22,482 nucleotides of DNA from DASZMJ01 sp035551935 (GTDB lineage Bacteria; Planctomycetota; Planctomycetia; Isosphaerales; Isosphaeraceae): NCBI GenBank assembly GCA_035551935.1, contig DASZMJ010000168.1, positions 1 to 22,482 of the forward strand. Reading direction: 5' to 3'. The notes beneath the pieces are model-generated. The model was not told the DNA's origin. It worked only from the letters and a program-made list of their open reading frames with translations, and did no database searches. Within the stretch, counting starts at the first letter, position 1; each line of letters opens with the position of its first letter. A program made the position numbers and the translations under genes. Of the stretch, positions 6,518-15,300 are shown in pieces.

Positions 6518-6546
6518 GTTACACCAGGGGATTCGGTCGTTGTCAA
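6518..6546 (-). promoter_or_regulatory. Sigma-70-type promoter for the 97-aa gene
   Basis: On the - strand, TTGACA (6546-6541) is followed by exactly 17 nt and TGTAAC (6523-6518). The -35 is a perfect consensus and the -10 matches 4 of 6. The predicted start is about 60 nt before the ATG at 6452. The -35 overlaps a small palindrome CGTTG-T-CAACG (6538-6548), which could be a regulator site. Confidence 0.5.
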
Positions 6547-6649
6547 CGTCTCTTAAGGATGATTGTAGAATATCTCGCGGGGATGTCTCGACGCGAGCGA
6601 CCGGCCGACGGTCGGACGTTGACCCGCGGCAACATGGGGTCGTCGTTTC

Positions 6650-7705
6650 ATGCCGAAGAGCTTGCTGGGACAGGGACACCCGTTGGCCGTCGTCGCCGAG
6701 CAGCGCCGGGCGTTGCGGCCGGAGGGGCGATTCCGGCCGTTCGAGGAGGCCCTGGAGTCGTCGGGGCTGGCGCCGCTTTCGGCACTGGGGATCACGACGT
6801 TCCAGATGAACCTGGGCCGGTTGTGCAACCAAACATGCAAGCATTGTCACGTCGACGCCGGCCCGGATCGGACTGAGGTCATGGGCCGCGCCACGATGGA
6901 ATTGTGCCTGAAGGCCCTGGCCGGCACCGACATCCCCAACGTCGACCTGACCGGCGGCGCCCCGGAGTTGAACCCCGACTTCCGCTGGCTCGTGGCCCAG
7001 GTTCGCGGCCTCGGCCGGCACGTGATGGACCGCTGCAACCTGACGATCCTGACCGTCGCCGCCTATAGCGACTTGCCCGACTTCTTCGCCGAGCAACGCG
7101 TCGAGGTCGTCGCCTCACTGCCGTATTACCTGCCCCGCAACACCGACTCCCAGCGCGGCGACGGCGTCTTCGCCGCCTCGATCGAGGCCATCCGCCGCTT
7201 GAACGAGGTCGGCTACGGCCGCGACGGCTCGGGCCTGGAGTTGAACCTCGTCGTCAACCCCACCGGCGCGTTCCTGCCCGCCCGTCAGGAGTCCCTCGAG
7301 GCCGACTTCCGCCGCGAGCTGCTTCGCCGCCACGGAGTCCTCTTCAACCGCCTGTTCGCCCTGACGAACATGCCGATCAACCGCTTCCTCGAGTCCCTGC
7401 TCCGCGCCGGCCAGTTCGAATCCTACATGGACCGCCTCGTCGCCTCCTACAACCCCGAGGCCGCCGCCGCCGTCATGTGCCGCACGACGATCTCCGTCGG
7501 CTACGACGGCTCCTTGTACGATTGCGACTTCAACCAGATGCTCGAGCTCCCCCTCGCCCCCGGCCTCCCCCGCCACATCGCCGACTTCGACCCCCACCTC
7601 CTCGCCCACCGCCCGATCACCACCGGCCTCCACTGCTACGGCTGCACCGCCGGCGCGGGGTCGAGCTGCACGGGGGCGGTGGTGCGATCGGAGGTTGCTC
7701 CATGA
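6650..7705 (+). CDS. arsS: Arsenosugar biosynthesis radical SAM protein ArsS
   Basis: This 351-aa protein has the radical SAM cluster motif C59-N-Q-T-C63-K-H-C66 in FQMNLGRLCNQTCKHCHVDA, then the glycine-rich SAM motif TGGAPELNP. The C-terminal DUF3641-type extension has more cysteines: MCRTTISVGYDGSLYDCDFN (C277, C292) and CYGCTAGAGSSCTG (C329, C332, C340). This layout is diagnostic for ArsS, thought to install the 5'-deoxyadenosyl unit on methylated arsenic during arsenosugar synthesis. Some family members are selenoproteins; here the critical positions are Cys and the frame has no internal TGA. No arsM methyltransferase gene is in the window. The stop overlaps the next start (ATGA), so the membrane protein downstream is probably co-translated. 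No good ribosome binding site precedes the ATG at 6650. Confidence 0.93.
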   Translation: MPKSLLGQGHPLAVVAEQRRALRPEGRFRPFEEALESSGLAPLSALGITTFQMNLGRLCNQTCKHCHVDAGPDRTEVMGRATMELCLKALAGTDIPNVDLTGGAPELNPDFRWLVAQVRGLGRHVMDRCNLTILTVAAYSDLPDFFAEQRVEVVASLPYYLPRNTDSQRGDGVFAASIEAIRRLNEVGYGRDGSGLELNLVVNPTGAFLPARQESLEADFRRELLRRHGVLFNRLFALTNMPINRFLESLLRAGQFESYMDRLVASYNPEAAAAVMCRTTISVGYDGSLYDCDFNQMLELPLAPGLPRHIADFDPHLLAHRPITTGLHCYGCTAGAGSSCTGAVVRSEVAP

Positions 7706-8307
7706 GCAAGACGAAAAGCAAATCGCCCCGTCCATTCCTGGTCAGGGACATCATCGTCCTCGTGGCGGCGACGGCCGCGGGATTGGGGCTGATCCGTTCT
7801 TATTTCATAAATAATGAGCCAGATTTCGAAAATCCACAAACAAAAATTCGAATCATTCTTAATTATATCGACTCTTTGACATTGCTGTTGGCTTCTTTGA
7901 GCACGGCCACCTTCGTGTTGCGACTCGCGCCGCCGCGTCCGTCGCTACGCCGGGTCGGCCATCAGCCCGGATGGACCGCGAGCGCGGTCGTCGTCATCGT
8001 CACGGCGCTCGGCGTGATCGAAAGGGTCTTTGTCAATCTGGTCATGTATCTCCGTACGGAACCGTCAGAAAGACACCGGTTCTACTTCGACTGGACGGAT
8101 GAGCTGAACCGCGTCATGGGAAAACAGATGGTCATGTCAAGCCTCGCCGTCGCCGCGATCTGGGCCATCCAGTACCTCGGGCGACGCTGGCGGCCGGAGC
8201 GGTCGTGGCTCGATCGCCTCGGTCGGCTCTTGGGCCTTCTCTGGATCGTAGTCTACTGGTCTGCATTACTCATCGAACCGGACGGCTTTCTCATCATTAG
8301 ACCTTGA
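7702..8307 (+). CDS. Multi-pass membrane protein of unknown function, coupled to arsS
   Basis: The protein is 201 aa from the ATG at 7702, which overlaps the arsS stop and has GGAGG 7 nt upstream. I do not recognise a family. Four or five hydrophobic segments are visible at about residues 14-35 (IIVLVAATAAGLGLI), 51-74, 89-115 (AVVVIVTALGVIERVFV), 142-160 and 172-192. The second half between them is charged (RTEPSERHRFYFDWTDELNR). Codons for residues 33-60 are strikingly AT-rich (bases 7801-7880) in contrast with the rest, which could mean a recently acquired gene or local bias. The tight overlap suggests a shared role with ArsS, for example membrane handling of the product, but that is inference. 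Confidence 0.8.
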   Translation: MSKTKSKSPRPFLVRDIIVLVAATAAGLGLIRSYFINNEPDFENPQTKIRIILNYIDSLTLLLASLSTATFVLRLAPPRPSLRRVGHQPGWTASAVVVIVTALGVIERVFVNLVMYLRTEPSERHRFYFDWTDELNRVMGKQMVMSSLAVAAIWAIQYLGRRWRPERSWLDRLGRLLGLLWIVVYWSALLIEPDGFLIIRP

Positions 8308-8341
8308 CGTGATCAGCGTTGAAGGATGCGTCATCGCGGAT

Positions 8342-8423
8342 CGTGTGGCATGCCCTGAGTCCGCGAAGGGCGTGGGCGACGTCGGCGGGCCACGCCCTTC
8401 GCGGACTCAGGGCGTGCCACACG
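8342..8423. repeat. Long hairpin-forming inverted repeat between convergent genes
   Basis: The 34-nt arms 8342-8375 and 8390-8423 match at 33 of 34 positions around a 14-nt loop; the single difference is a G-T wobble. It lies between the membrane protein (+, ends 8307) and rbsD (-, ends 8457), where a bidirectional terminator would be useful. There is no T-run, so an interspersed palindromic element is equally likely. Confidence 0.85.
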
Positions 8424-8456
8424 GAGTACCCCTGTGGGTTTCCAAGACGATCGGGC

Positions 8457-8852
8457 TCAATACGGGCTCCCGCAGAGGATGCGGACGTTGGCGTGGCGGG
8501 TGAACTCGGCGGTGCGGATGATGCCCTTGACGTCGAGGGACTGCTCCTTGAACTCGTGGAAGGGGATCTCGTCGATGTCCACGTCGCCGACGATGCGGCG
8601 GATCTCGGCGTAGAGCTTGGGGCTCTCGTCCTCGATCTCGGCGGCGACGGTGATCGCCTCGATGACCAACTCCTCGGCGACGGCGCGGAGCACGTCGAGG
8701 AACCGGGGGATGCCCGGCACGAGCGTCAGGTCGATGATGTGGCCGTCGGGCGGGAGCGGGAAGGCGGCGTCGACAATCAGCAGCTCGTCGTGGTGGCCGA
8801 GCTCGGCCAGGAGCGAGCAGATCGACGGATTCAAGATGCCACCCTTCTTCAT
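8457..8852 (-). CDS. rbsD: D-ribose pyranase / RbsD-FucU family sugar mutarotase
   Basis: The protein is 131 aa from the ATG at 8852, which has a strong AAAGGAGG about 8 nt upstream; longer versions starting near 8936 lack this. The N-terminus MKKGGILNPSICSLLAELGH is typical of RbsD, with the catalytic His at position 20 and the conserved Asp28 in IVDAAFPLP. The core IDLTLVPGIPRFLDVL and the C-terminal RTAEFTRHANVRILCG also fit. The enzyme interconverts pyranose and furanose (or anomeric) forms of a sugar such as ribose or fucose; which sugar cannot be told. No ribose transporter or kinase is adjacent, so it appears to be a stand-alone gene. Confidence 0.93.
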   Translation of the reverse strand: MKKGGILNPSICSLLAELGHHDELLIVDAAFPLPPDGHIIDLTLVPGIPRFLDVLRAVAEELVIEAITVAAEIEDESPKLYAEIRRIVGDVDIDEIPFHEFKEQSLDVKGIIRTAEFTRHANVRILCGSPY

Positions 8853-9010
8853 GACACTCCCTCCTTTGCGCTCGATCGAGCCGGCCGCTCGGGCCCCGCG
8901 CGACTCGGGGGGACCCGCGCCGGCGGCGGCCGGCACCCCGTCTGCTAAGCAGTTCAGTATAACGAGATGCCGACGCCGCCTCCATCCTTTCGGGGAAGAG
9001 GAAGAGGGTC

Positions 9011-9107
9011 CACCACGAAGGCACGAAGGACACGAAGGAAGAAAGATACTTAGAAATTTAAAAAATTTGATTATTTCTTCCCTCGTGTCCTTCGTGCCTT
9101 CGTGGTG
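9011..9107. repeat. REP/MITE-like inverted repeat with AT-rich centre
   Basis: The 34-nt arms 9011-9044 and 9074-9107 match at 33 of 34 positions around a 29-nt, very AT-rich spacer (9045-9073). The arms contain the reiterated words CACGAAGG and CACGAAGGACACGAAGG. Unlike the other palindromes here it lies between divergent genes (rbsD and the lipase-maturation-factor gene), so it is not a terminator; its AT-rich centre may influence both promoters. Confidence 0.85.
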
Positions 9108-9146
9108 AGTCTTCCTCCGTCCCTATCCCTCGCGGGAGGTTCTTTC

Positions 9147-11981
9147 ATGCGGGCGCTTTGGGGCGAATCGTCCTCCTATCGGCGGATCCGGTCGATCCTG
9201 TTGCGGGGCCTGGGGGTGGCGTACCTGGCCGCGTTCGGCTCGTTGGCAACGCAAGTCGACGGGCTGATCGGGTCGAGGGGCATCCTGCCGGCGACGGAGT
9301 ACCTGGAACGGGCGCGACAGGTCCTCGAGGGCGAGGCGTATACCTTTGTGCCGACGGTGCTCTGGCTCGACTCCTCCGACCGGGCCTTGCATGCACTCTG
9401 CTGGGGAGGGGTGGTCGTCAGCCTCGTCCTGATCGCGGGAATCCTGCCGGGGCCGTGCCTGGTGCTCCTCTGGGTCGGGTATCTGTCGCTGGTCTCGGTG
9501 GGACAGGTCTTCTTCCATTTCCAGTGGGACATGCTGCTGCTGGAGTCGGGCTTCCTCGCGCTGTGGATGTCCCCGTGGGGCCTCCGGCTCGACCGCGCCC
9601 GACGGGGACCTTCGCTCGTCTCGGTCTGGCTGTTCCGGTGGCTGGTCTTCCGCCTGATGTTCCTCTCGGGGCTCGTCAAGCTCGGCAGCGGCGATCCGAC
9701 GTGGCGGGACGGGTCGGCGTTGCGATTCCACTACGAGACGCAACCGTTGCCGACCTGGACGAGCTGGTACGCGCACCACCTCCCGGGCTGGTTCCAGGCC
9801 GTCTCGGTCGGCTTCATGTATTGGGCCGAGCTGGGCGCGCCGTTCCTGGTCTTCGGCCCGCTCCTCTATCGCCGGATCGCGTGTGCGAGCTTCGTCCTCC
9901 TTCAAGCCCTCATCGCCGCGACGGGGAATTATGGCTTCTTCAACCTCCTGTCGGCGATCCTCTGCGTCAGCCTGCTCGACGACCGCGACCTCGGCGCGCG
10001 CGCGGCCCGGCCGGACCCGCCCGACGCGCGCCTCGGGCTCCGCGACTTGACGATCGGCGCCATCGGGTCGGTGCTCGTCCTGTTGACGATCCTCGCGGCG
10101 ATCGACCGCGTCGGGCCGTCGGTCGCGCTGCCGACGCCGCTGGAGACGATCCGTGAGCGGGTCCAGCCGTTCGGGATCGCCAACGCCTACGGCCTGTTCG
10201 CGGTGATGACGACCGAGCGGCCCGAGATCACCGTCGAGGGAAGCAACGACGGCGTCCACTGGCTCCCCTATCCCTTCCGGTTCAAGCCTGGCGACCCCGG
10301 CCGAGCCCCCCGGTTCGCCGGCCCGCACATGCCCCGGCTCGACTGGCAGCTCTGGTTCGCCGCGCTCTCCTTCGACTGCCGCCGCCAGCCCTGGTTCCTC
10401 CGCTTCGAGCAGCGGCTCCTCGAAGGTTCCCCCCCCGTCCTCCGCCTCCTCGCCGACAACCCCTTCCCCGACCACCCGCCCCGCTTCCTCCGCGCCCGCC
10501 TCGACCTCTACCACTTCACCGGCCCCGGCGACCGCGACTGGTGGCGCATCACCCCCCTCGGCGACTTCTGCCCCCCGATCCAGCTCCCCGACGACGCGAA
10601 GCCGTCGGCCGCCGGCCCGACTCGGGTTACTGAAGAGGAAGACGACAATCCGTGCGACTGTCCCGGAATCCCCGCCGGTTTTGGGCGTGGATTCCAACTG
10701 AGGAGGGAGCGTCCCTCGCGGGAGGGGCGGATTGCGCGCAACGACGGCCACGAGCCGACCCCGATGAGCCCAAGAAAGGACCGGCCCTCGATGTCTCGAA
10801 CGCTTGTTGCCCGGCGATCGGTCCGGCGCGGACCGGTCGACCAACTTGGTTCACTTCCGGGAGTGGCCGGAGGCTCGGACTCGCGGGACCTGTTTCCGAG
10901 AACGCCCGGCTGCGCGAAACAAACCCACCGCGTCCCGGCGCCGGCGCGGAACGAACCGAACGGGGCATTGGGAGTTCTGGGCCGACCATGCGGCCCGGTC
11001 GCCCGGATTCGAAACGAACCGAACGGGGCAAGAGGGACGTTGGGTCGACCTTGCCGGCGGATCGCGCCGGCGCGGAACGAACCGAAGAACCCCCGGTCCC
11101 TGGCCCCTGGCCAACGACACCCCTGCTCCCGGAACGAACCGACCGATCCGATTCGTTCACGATCGGGCCGAGCCCCGGGCCGTGGGGGAGCGGCCGGAGG
11201 GGCGGGCGGCGCCGACGCGGTCGGGGGGATGGATCGTCTCGAGGTAGTGGGACGACCAGATGCCGTGGCGGTCGTTGCCGGGGAAGAAGACCTTCTGGTC
11301 GATCCGCAAGGGCGAGAGGTGGCGGAAGGCGAACATGCAGATCGGGAACTCGGAGACGCGCTCCATCTCGCCGAGGCGGACTGGCTCGGACAGCTTCAAG
11401 CCGGCGGAACGAAACGCCTTCTCGGTCATCTCGATGCAGTAGAGCGCCGAGTCGTCGAGGCCGAGGACGTAGTCGAACGGGACCTGCTTCTCGTAGGTCT
11501 CGCGGCAGAAGCGGATGATCGTCGGGATCTTCGACCGCCAATCGGCGCGGAGCCGCTTGACGCCGAAGGGCCCGGTGTTGTCGAGCACCCAGACGCAGAA
11601 CGGCTGGCGACGGATGCCGGCCTTGGTCACGTCGTAGACGACCGGCTCTCCCTTCTCGACGGCGATGATGCCGGTGTGCGAGAACGGGCTGCCGCTGACG
11701 TTGGCGATGAAGCGGCTGAACGGGAAATAGCCGAAGAGGACCCGGGCGTCGCCTCGCCGGAAGACGATGTCCCCCTCCTTCAAGACCGCCTTGCCCCAGC
11801 GGTCCCAGCGCTTCATCGACGGCGTCAAGACGATCGGCGGCAACTGGCCGTTGGCCCGCGCCTTGGCGGCGGCCGGCCCCCAGGGGTTCCCCTTCCAGCT
11901 CTCGGGGACGAGGCGGTCGGTCGCCTCTTTATTGTCGCCGCCGTTGACCATCATGGCGACGAGGAGTCCAGCGATCCGTAA
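9147..11981 (+). CDS. Lipase maturation factor-like membrane protein with runaway C-terminus
   Basis: The ATG at 9147 follows GGGAGG. Residues 1 to about 482 match the lipase maturation factor (LMF1-like/HTTM-related) family. The N-terminus is RRIRSILLRGLGVAYLAAFG, and several membrane segments follow, including VVVSLVLIAGILPG. Family blocks FFHFQWDMLLLESGFLALW, WLFRWLVFRLMFLSGLVKLG and SWYAHHLPGWFQ are present. A soluble part has DGVHWLPYPFRFKPGD and ends with DWWRITPLGDFCPPIQL near base 10593. Family members end about here. In this sequence the frame stays open for another 460 codons, through a 63-bp tandem repeat and then antisense to the cysteine hydrolase gene, so the tail is probably not native. 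TGA codons in the next frame near 10632 and 10689 suggest a lost base. Trust only 9147 to about 10620. Confidence 0.75.
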   Translation: MRALWGESSSYRRIRSILLRGLGVAYLAAFGSLATQVDGLIGSRGILPATEYLERARQVLEGEAYTFVPTVLWLDSSDRALHALCWGGVVVSLVLIAGILPGPCLVLLWVGYLSLVSVGQVFFHFQWDMLLLESGFLALWMSPWGLRLDRARRGPSLVSVWLFRWLVFRLMFLSGLVKLGSGDPTWRDGSALRFHYETQPLPTWTSWYAHHLPGWFQAVSVGFMYWAELGAPFLVFGPLLYRRIACASFVLLQALIAATGNYGFFNLLSAILCVSLLDDRDLGARAARPDPPDARLGLRDLTIGAIGSVLVLLTILAAIDRVGPSVALPTPLETIRERVQPFGIANAYGLFAVMTTERPEITVEGSNDGVHWLPYPFRFKPGDPGRAPRFAGPHMPRLDWQLWFAALSFDCRRQPWFLRFEQRLLEGSPPVLRLLADNPFPDHPPRFLRARLDLYHFTGPGDRDWWRITPLGDFCPPIQLPDDAKPSAAGPTRVTEEEDDNPCDCPGIPAGFGRGFQLRRERPSREGRIARNDGHEPTPMSPRKDRPSMSRTLVARRSVRRGPVDQLGSLPGVAGGSDSRDLFPRTPGCAKQTHRVPAPARNEPNGALGVLGRPCGPVARIRNEPNGARGTLGRPCRRIAPARNEPKNPRSLAPGQRHPCSRNEPTDPIRSRSGRAPGRGGAAGGAGGADAVGGMDRLEVVGRPDAVAVVAGEEDLLVDPQGREVAEGEHADRELGDALHLAEADWLGQLQAGGTKRLLGHLDAVERRVVEAEDVVERDLLLVGLAAEADDRRDLRPPIGAEPLDAEGPGVVEHPDAERLATDAGLGHVVDDRLSLLDGDDAGVRERAAADVGDEAAEREIAEEDPGVASPEDDVPLLQDRLAPAVPALHRRRQDDRRQLAVGPRLGGGRPPGVPLPALGDEAVGRLFIVAAVDHHGDEESSDP
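10950..11142. repeat. Degenerate tandem repeat, 63-bp period
   Basis: The word AACGAACCGA recurs at 10950, 11013, 11076 and 11133, spacings of 63, 63 and 57 bp, with conserved flanks such as ACGGGGCA and GGGTCGACC/GGGCCGACC. A weaker half-copy AACAAACCCA is at about 10919. Because 63 is a multiple of three it reads as 21-residue repeats (RNEPNGALGVLGRPC, RNEPNGARGTLGRPC) in the open + frame. Whether it is translated is doubtful; it lies past the end of the conserved upstream protein. Confidence 0.75.
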
Positions 11982-11984
11982 CAT
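11157..11984 (-). CDS. YiiX/NlpC-P60-like papain-fold cysteine hydrolase
   Basis: The protein is 275 aa from the ATG at 11984; a hydrophobic N-terminus (MLRIAGLLVAMMVNGG) could be a short signal peptide. The permuted papain-like C92 (YaeF/YiiX) layout is visible: GDIVFRRGD at 71-79, FSHTGIIAVEKGEPVVYDVT with the catalytic His103, and SALYCIEMTEKAF with the nucleophile Cys183. Such enzymes cleave amide or thioester bonds in peptidoglycan, lipids or lipoproteins; the substrate here is unknown. The whole gene lies antisense under the runaway frame of the upstream + strand gene. This frame keeps the conserved motifs and is preferred as real. The last 24 residues (after ETIHPP) are low-complexity and run into the edge of the tandem-repeat region. 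Confidence 0.85.
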   Translation of the reverse strand: MLRIAGLLVAMMVNGGDNKEATDRLVPESWKGNPWGPAAAKARANGQLPPIVLTPSMKRWDRWGKAVLKEGDIVFRRGDARVLFGYFPFSRFIANVSGSPFSHTGIIAVEKGEPVVYDVTKAGIRRQPFCVWVLDNTGPFGVKRLRADWRSKIPTIIRFCRETYEKQVPFDYVLGLDDSALYCIEMTEKAFRSAGLKLSEPVRLGEMERVSEFPICMFAFRHLSPLRIDQKVFFPGNDRHGIWSSHYLETIHPPDRVGAARPSGRSPTARGSARS

Positions 11985-12343
11985 CGGCGTCAGTCCTCGG
12001 TGGGAACGATCCACGGTCGGCGCCGCCTTGATGCAAAGCGGGTGCCTTCCGCGCACGGCCCGCGCGCCGCGCCCTTACTCATGTCGCCCGGGGCGCGGGC
12101 CGGTCCGCAGGGAAACCCGGCCGTCGAGAGATCCGGCAGGTCGTGTCGTCGTCGCATCCTCCCCAGCCCTCGCAGTCGGCCGGGCAGAGGCGGGGGACCT
12201 TGGCGGTTCGGAGTATTGTGCGGGTTTTTCCTTCAGTTGTCGACCCGCCACCGCCGATCCCTACCCGGACGGACCCACGGGGCGAGTTCGAGGTTGTCGT
12301 ACCCTCATGGATGCAGGGTGCGGCCGGGACCGAAGGCGGCCGG
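11985..12343. other. Divergent intergenic region
   Basis: This 359-bp gap separates the cysteine hydrolase (-) from the large secreted protein (+). Open frames exist but have no recognisable content. The only structure I see is a weak inverted repeat GCGGGT (12220-12225)/ACCCGC (12243-12248) enclosing a T-rich stretch. No consensus promoter stands out. Confidence 0.4.
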
Positions 12344-15300
12344 ATGCGCAACGGACGGCGCGGGGCGTGGCTCTGGGCGGCGATCCTCCTGATCGGGGCG
12401 GGGGCCGTCGCCGCGCCGGTGCGACGGGCGTCGCGGGGGACATCGGGCCCGGTCCACCTGGCCGTCGAGATCCACTGGGACGCCCCGAAGGCGACCGACC
12501 CGACCCCGGCGGAGCTGGAGACGACCGAGGGTCGGATCGTCGAGGCCGTCGCCTGGCCCGAGCCGGCCGGGGGCGACCCGGGCCCTCGGCCGTCGTCGAA
12601 GGGGTCATGGCGACTGGGGCCGGCGGCATCGGGCCGGGTCCGGGCGCGACTGGAGGTCCCCATCGGCGCGGGGTTGGTCCTCCGGGTCGGTGGCGAGACG
12701 GCCCGCATCCCGGTGGCGGCCTTGCTCGAGGGGCCGCGGCGGCTGACGTTGACGGACCACGTCTCCCTCGGGGTCGAGCGACTCCCCTGGGACGCGCTGG
12801 AGGTGCGGCTCGGCGCGGGGGAGTCGGATGGCCTCGTGGCCCCGGGCGCGGCCGTGGCGCTGGCCCTGGGGGTCAACGTCCTGACGGCCGAGGCGGCCGA
12901 CATGGCCGTGAGATACTCGGCCGTGCTCCGGCCGATCCAGGGGGGCGAGCCCGTCTGGGAGCTTCCCGAACGTCGCGAGGTCGTCGTCAGCAACGAGCCG
13001 TCGCCCTCGATTCACAACATCACCGTCCGCGCACCCAGGGCTGAGGGAACATACGTGCTAGATCTCCATGCGAGCTGGGAAACGGTCGAGCGGGCCGAGG
13101 GCCTGCGGCTCAGTCGCCTCGTCCGGCGCTGGCGATCCGTCGGCGGCCGGTCGGCCTCGCGGCGGGTGGTGCTCACGGTCCTGGACCCGAAGGGGAAGGA
13201 GAAGGAAGCGACGGCGCGGGGCGGGTCGGAGACGGTCGTCGACGCGATCGACCTGACACGGTTCCGGGCCGGTCGGCTGCTGGCGGCCGGGCGGCTGCCG
13301 GCGCCGGCCGGGGGCGGGTCGTGGCGGGTGCCGGCCGAGGCGCTGGTCGAGCCGCACGGGCGCGACCGGCTCCGCGGTTGGCTCACCCGGGGCGATGTCG
13401 AGGCGGCCCGGCTCGGGCCGGCGGACGACTCGGGCCTCGCCTGGCTGGCCCTCGGCCTGAAGGTCCCCCATCCCGGCCGTCCCCATCGCCTCTCGATCAC
13501 CGTCGCCGGCGGGAGGCCGTCGAACCTCGGGGTCGGCCTGGTCGTCCCAGGTGCCGAGGGGGGTCGGGCGCGGCCGAGGGTCATCCTCGATGCCCGGGCC
13601 TCGGACTTGGCCGTCGGCGAAGGCCAGGCGCCGGCCCGGTCTTCCTGGATCGTCTGGCCGGACGCGGCCGAGCTGGCCCTCGTCGCCGTGAACCGGGAGG
13701 CCGAGGGCGCCGTCGTCCTGGGCAACGTCGAGCTGACCGAGCTGCCCGGCCTGCCCCCCGCGCCCGCCCCCGAGACCCTCCCCGAGGGGGTCGGACCCGC
13801 CCGGGAACTCGGCATCGACCTGACCGGCCCGACGGCCCTCGATCGCTTCGGCGGCTCCGGCGCCGTCGCGGGCGGCGACTACCTGGCCACGGCCCGGTCC
13901 CTGGCCTCCTATCTTTCCCACTGCGGCGCCGGACTGGTCGTCCTGCCCGAGACGGCGGCCGACCGCGCCCGGCGGACGGTCCTCTCGGGCCAGGCGGCCG
14001 AGGACGCGACCGGCCCCGATCGCCTCGACGTCCTCCTCCGGGTCCTGGCCGCCCGGGGTATCCGCACCTGGCTCGAGGTCCGTCCCGATGGGATGCTCCC
14101 CGGCCTGCCGCCGCCCGACTCGGCCGAGGCCCTCCGCCGCGGCCTGGTCCGGGTCGACCACCGCGCCCAGGCCGACGGCCCCGCCTACGACCCCTTGAAT
14201 CCCGAGGTCCGCGCCGCACTCGGCCGTCGCCTGGTCGAGGCGATCGCGCCGTTCGAGGGCCGCACGGCCGGGGTGCTGGTCCGGCTCGGGACCGGCCCGA
14301 CGTTGCTCGGCGGGCCAGAATCCAGCCCCGACGACGCGACCTTCGGCCGGTTCGTCCGCGACACGTTCGACGAGGCGAGCGCGCGCGACGTGCCGGGTCT
14401 CGACCCGAGCGACCCTGGCCGCTTCGCCGATCGCCGCCAGTTCCTGGCCGGTCCCGGCCGTAAACCCTGGCTGTCCTGGCGGTCGCGGTCGCTGGGGGCC
14501 GTCTACCAGGAGCTGGCCGCTGCGGTCCGCAAGGCCGACCCGCCGGCGATCCTGGCGGTCGCGACCCCGGTCCTCGACGACGGCCCCGCCGGCGTCGAGG
14601 CCAGCCGCGCCGACCTCGCCGGGACGCCCCCGGACCAGGCCTGGCGGGCCGTCGGCCTTGACCTCGACACCTGGCCCGTCGGCGGCGACGGCCCGGTCAT
14701 CCTCCGCGGGGCGGGTCTCCCGGCCGAGGGGCTCGACCACGACCTCGCCACCAGCCCCGAGCTGGATGCCCAGGTGGCCCACCGGCCGGTCCGCGGCTTC
14801 CTGCTGGCCGACGCGCCGACCCGCCCCGGGCCCCTCGAGTTGGCCGCACGGGCCGGGGCCCGGGGCGATCTCGCCGCGGACGAGCCGATCGCGCACGCGT
14901 TGACGGCCCTCGACGCTCGCTTCGTCGTGCTGGCGCTCGACGCGGTCGCCGGCCGCGAGGAACGGCTCGCCCGGTTGGCGCGGGTCGTCCGGTCGCTGCC
15001 GTCGCCGCCGCCGGGCGAGATGACGGGCCCGCGCGACCCGCGCGGATTCGCCGCGCGGGCGATCGGCGGCGGCCCGCGTACGTACGTGGCTCTGGCCAAC
15101 GACACCCCGTATCCGACGACGCTCGAGACGATCCTGACGGCCCCGGCCGAGGCGACCGTCGACGACCTCGGGCGCGGCCTGCGGCTCTTGCCCGAGGCGA
15201 GCCCCGACGGCCACGGCCGCCGCCTGGTCCTGGACCTCGCCCCCTTCGCCGTCGCCGCGATCCGGGTCGGCGGGCCCGGGGTCCGGGTCGCCTCGGCGAC

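Noticed and set aside
7650..7705. Possible selenocysteine codon in ArsS, as in some family members
   Set aside because: The frame has no internal TGA; the C-terminal motif positions are all Cys codons.
8319..9108. Several open frames overlapping rbsD
   Set aside because: RbsD has a full match including the catalytic His and a strong ribosome binding site; the others are shadows.
9123..10844. A 573-codon - strand frame
   Set aside because: It is antisense to the lipase maturation factor gene and very rich in Glu/Arg/Asp with no domain.
10910..11142. CRISPR array
   Set aside because: The repeat units are diverged, the conserved word is only about 10-20 nt, the unit reads as an open frame, and there are no cas genes.
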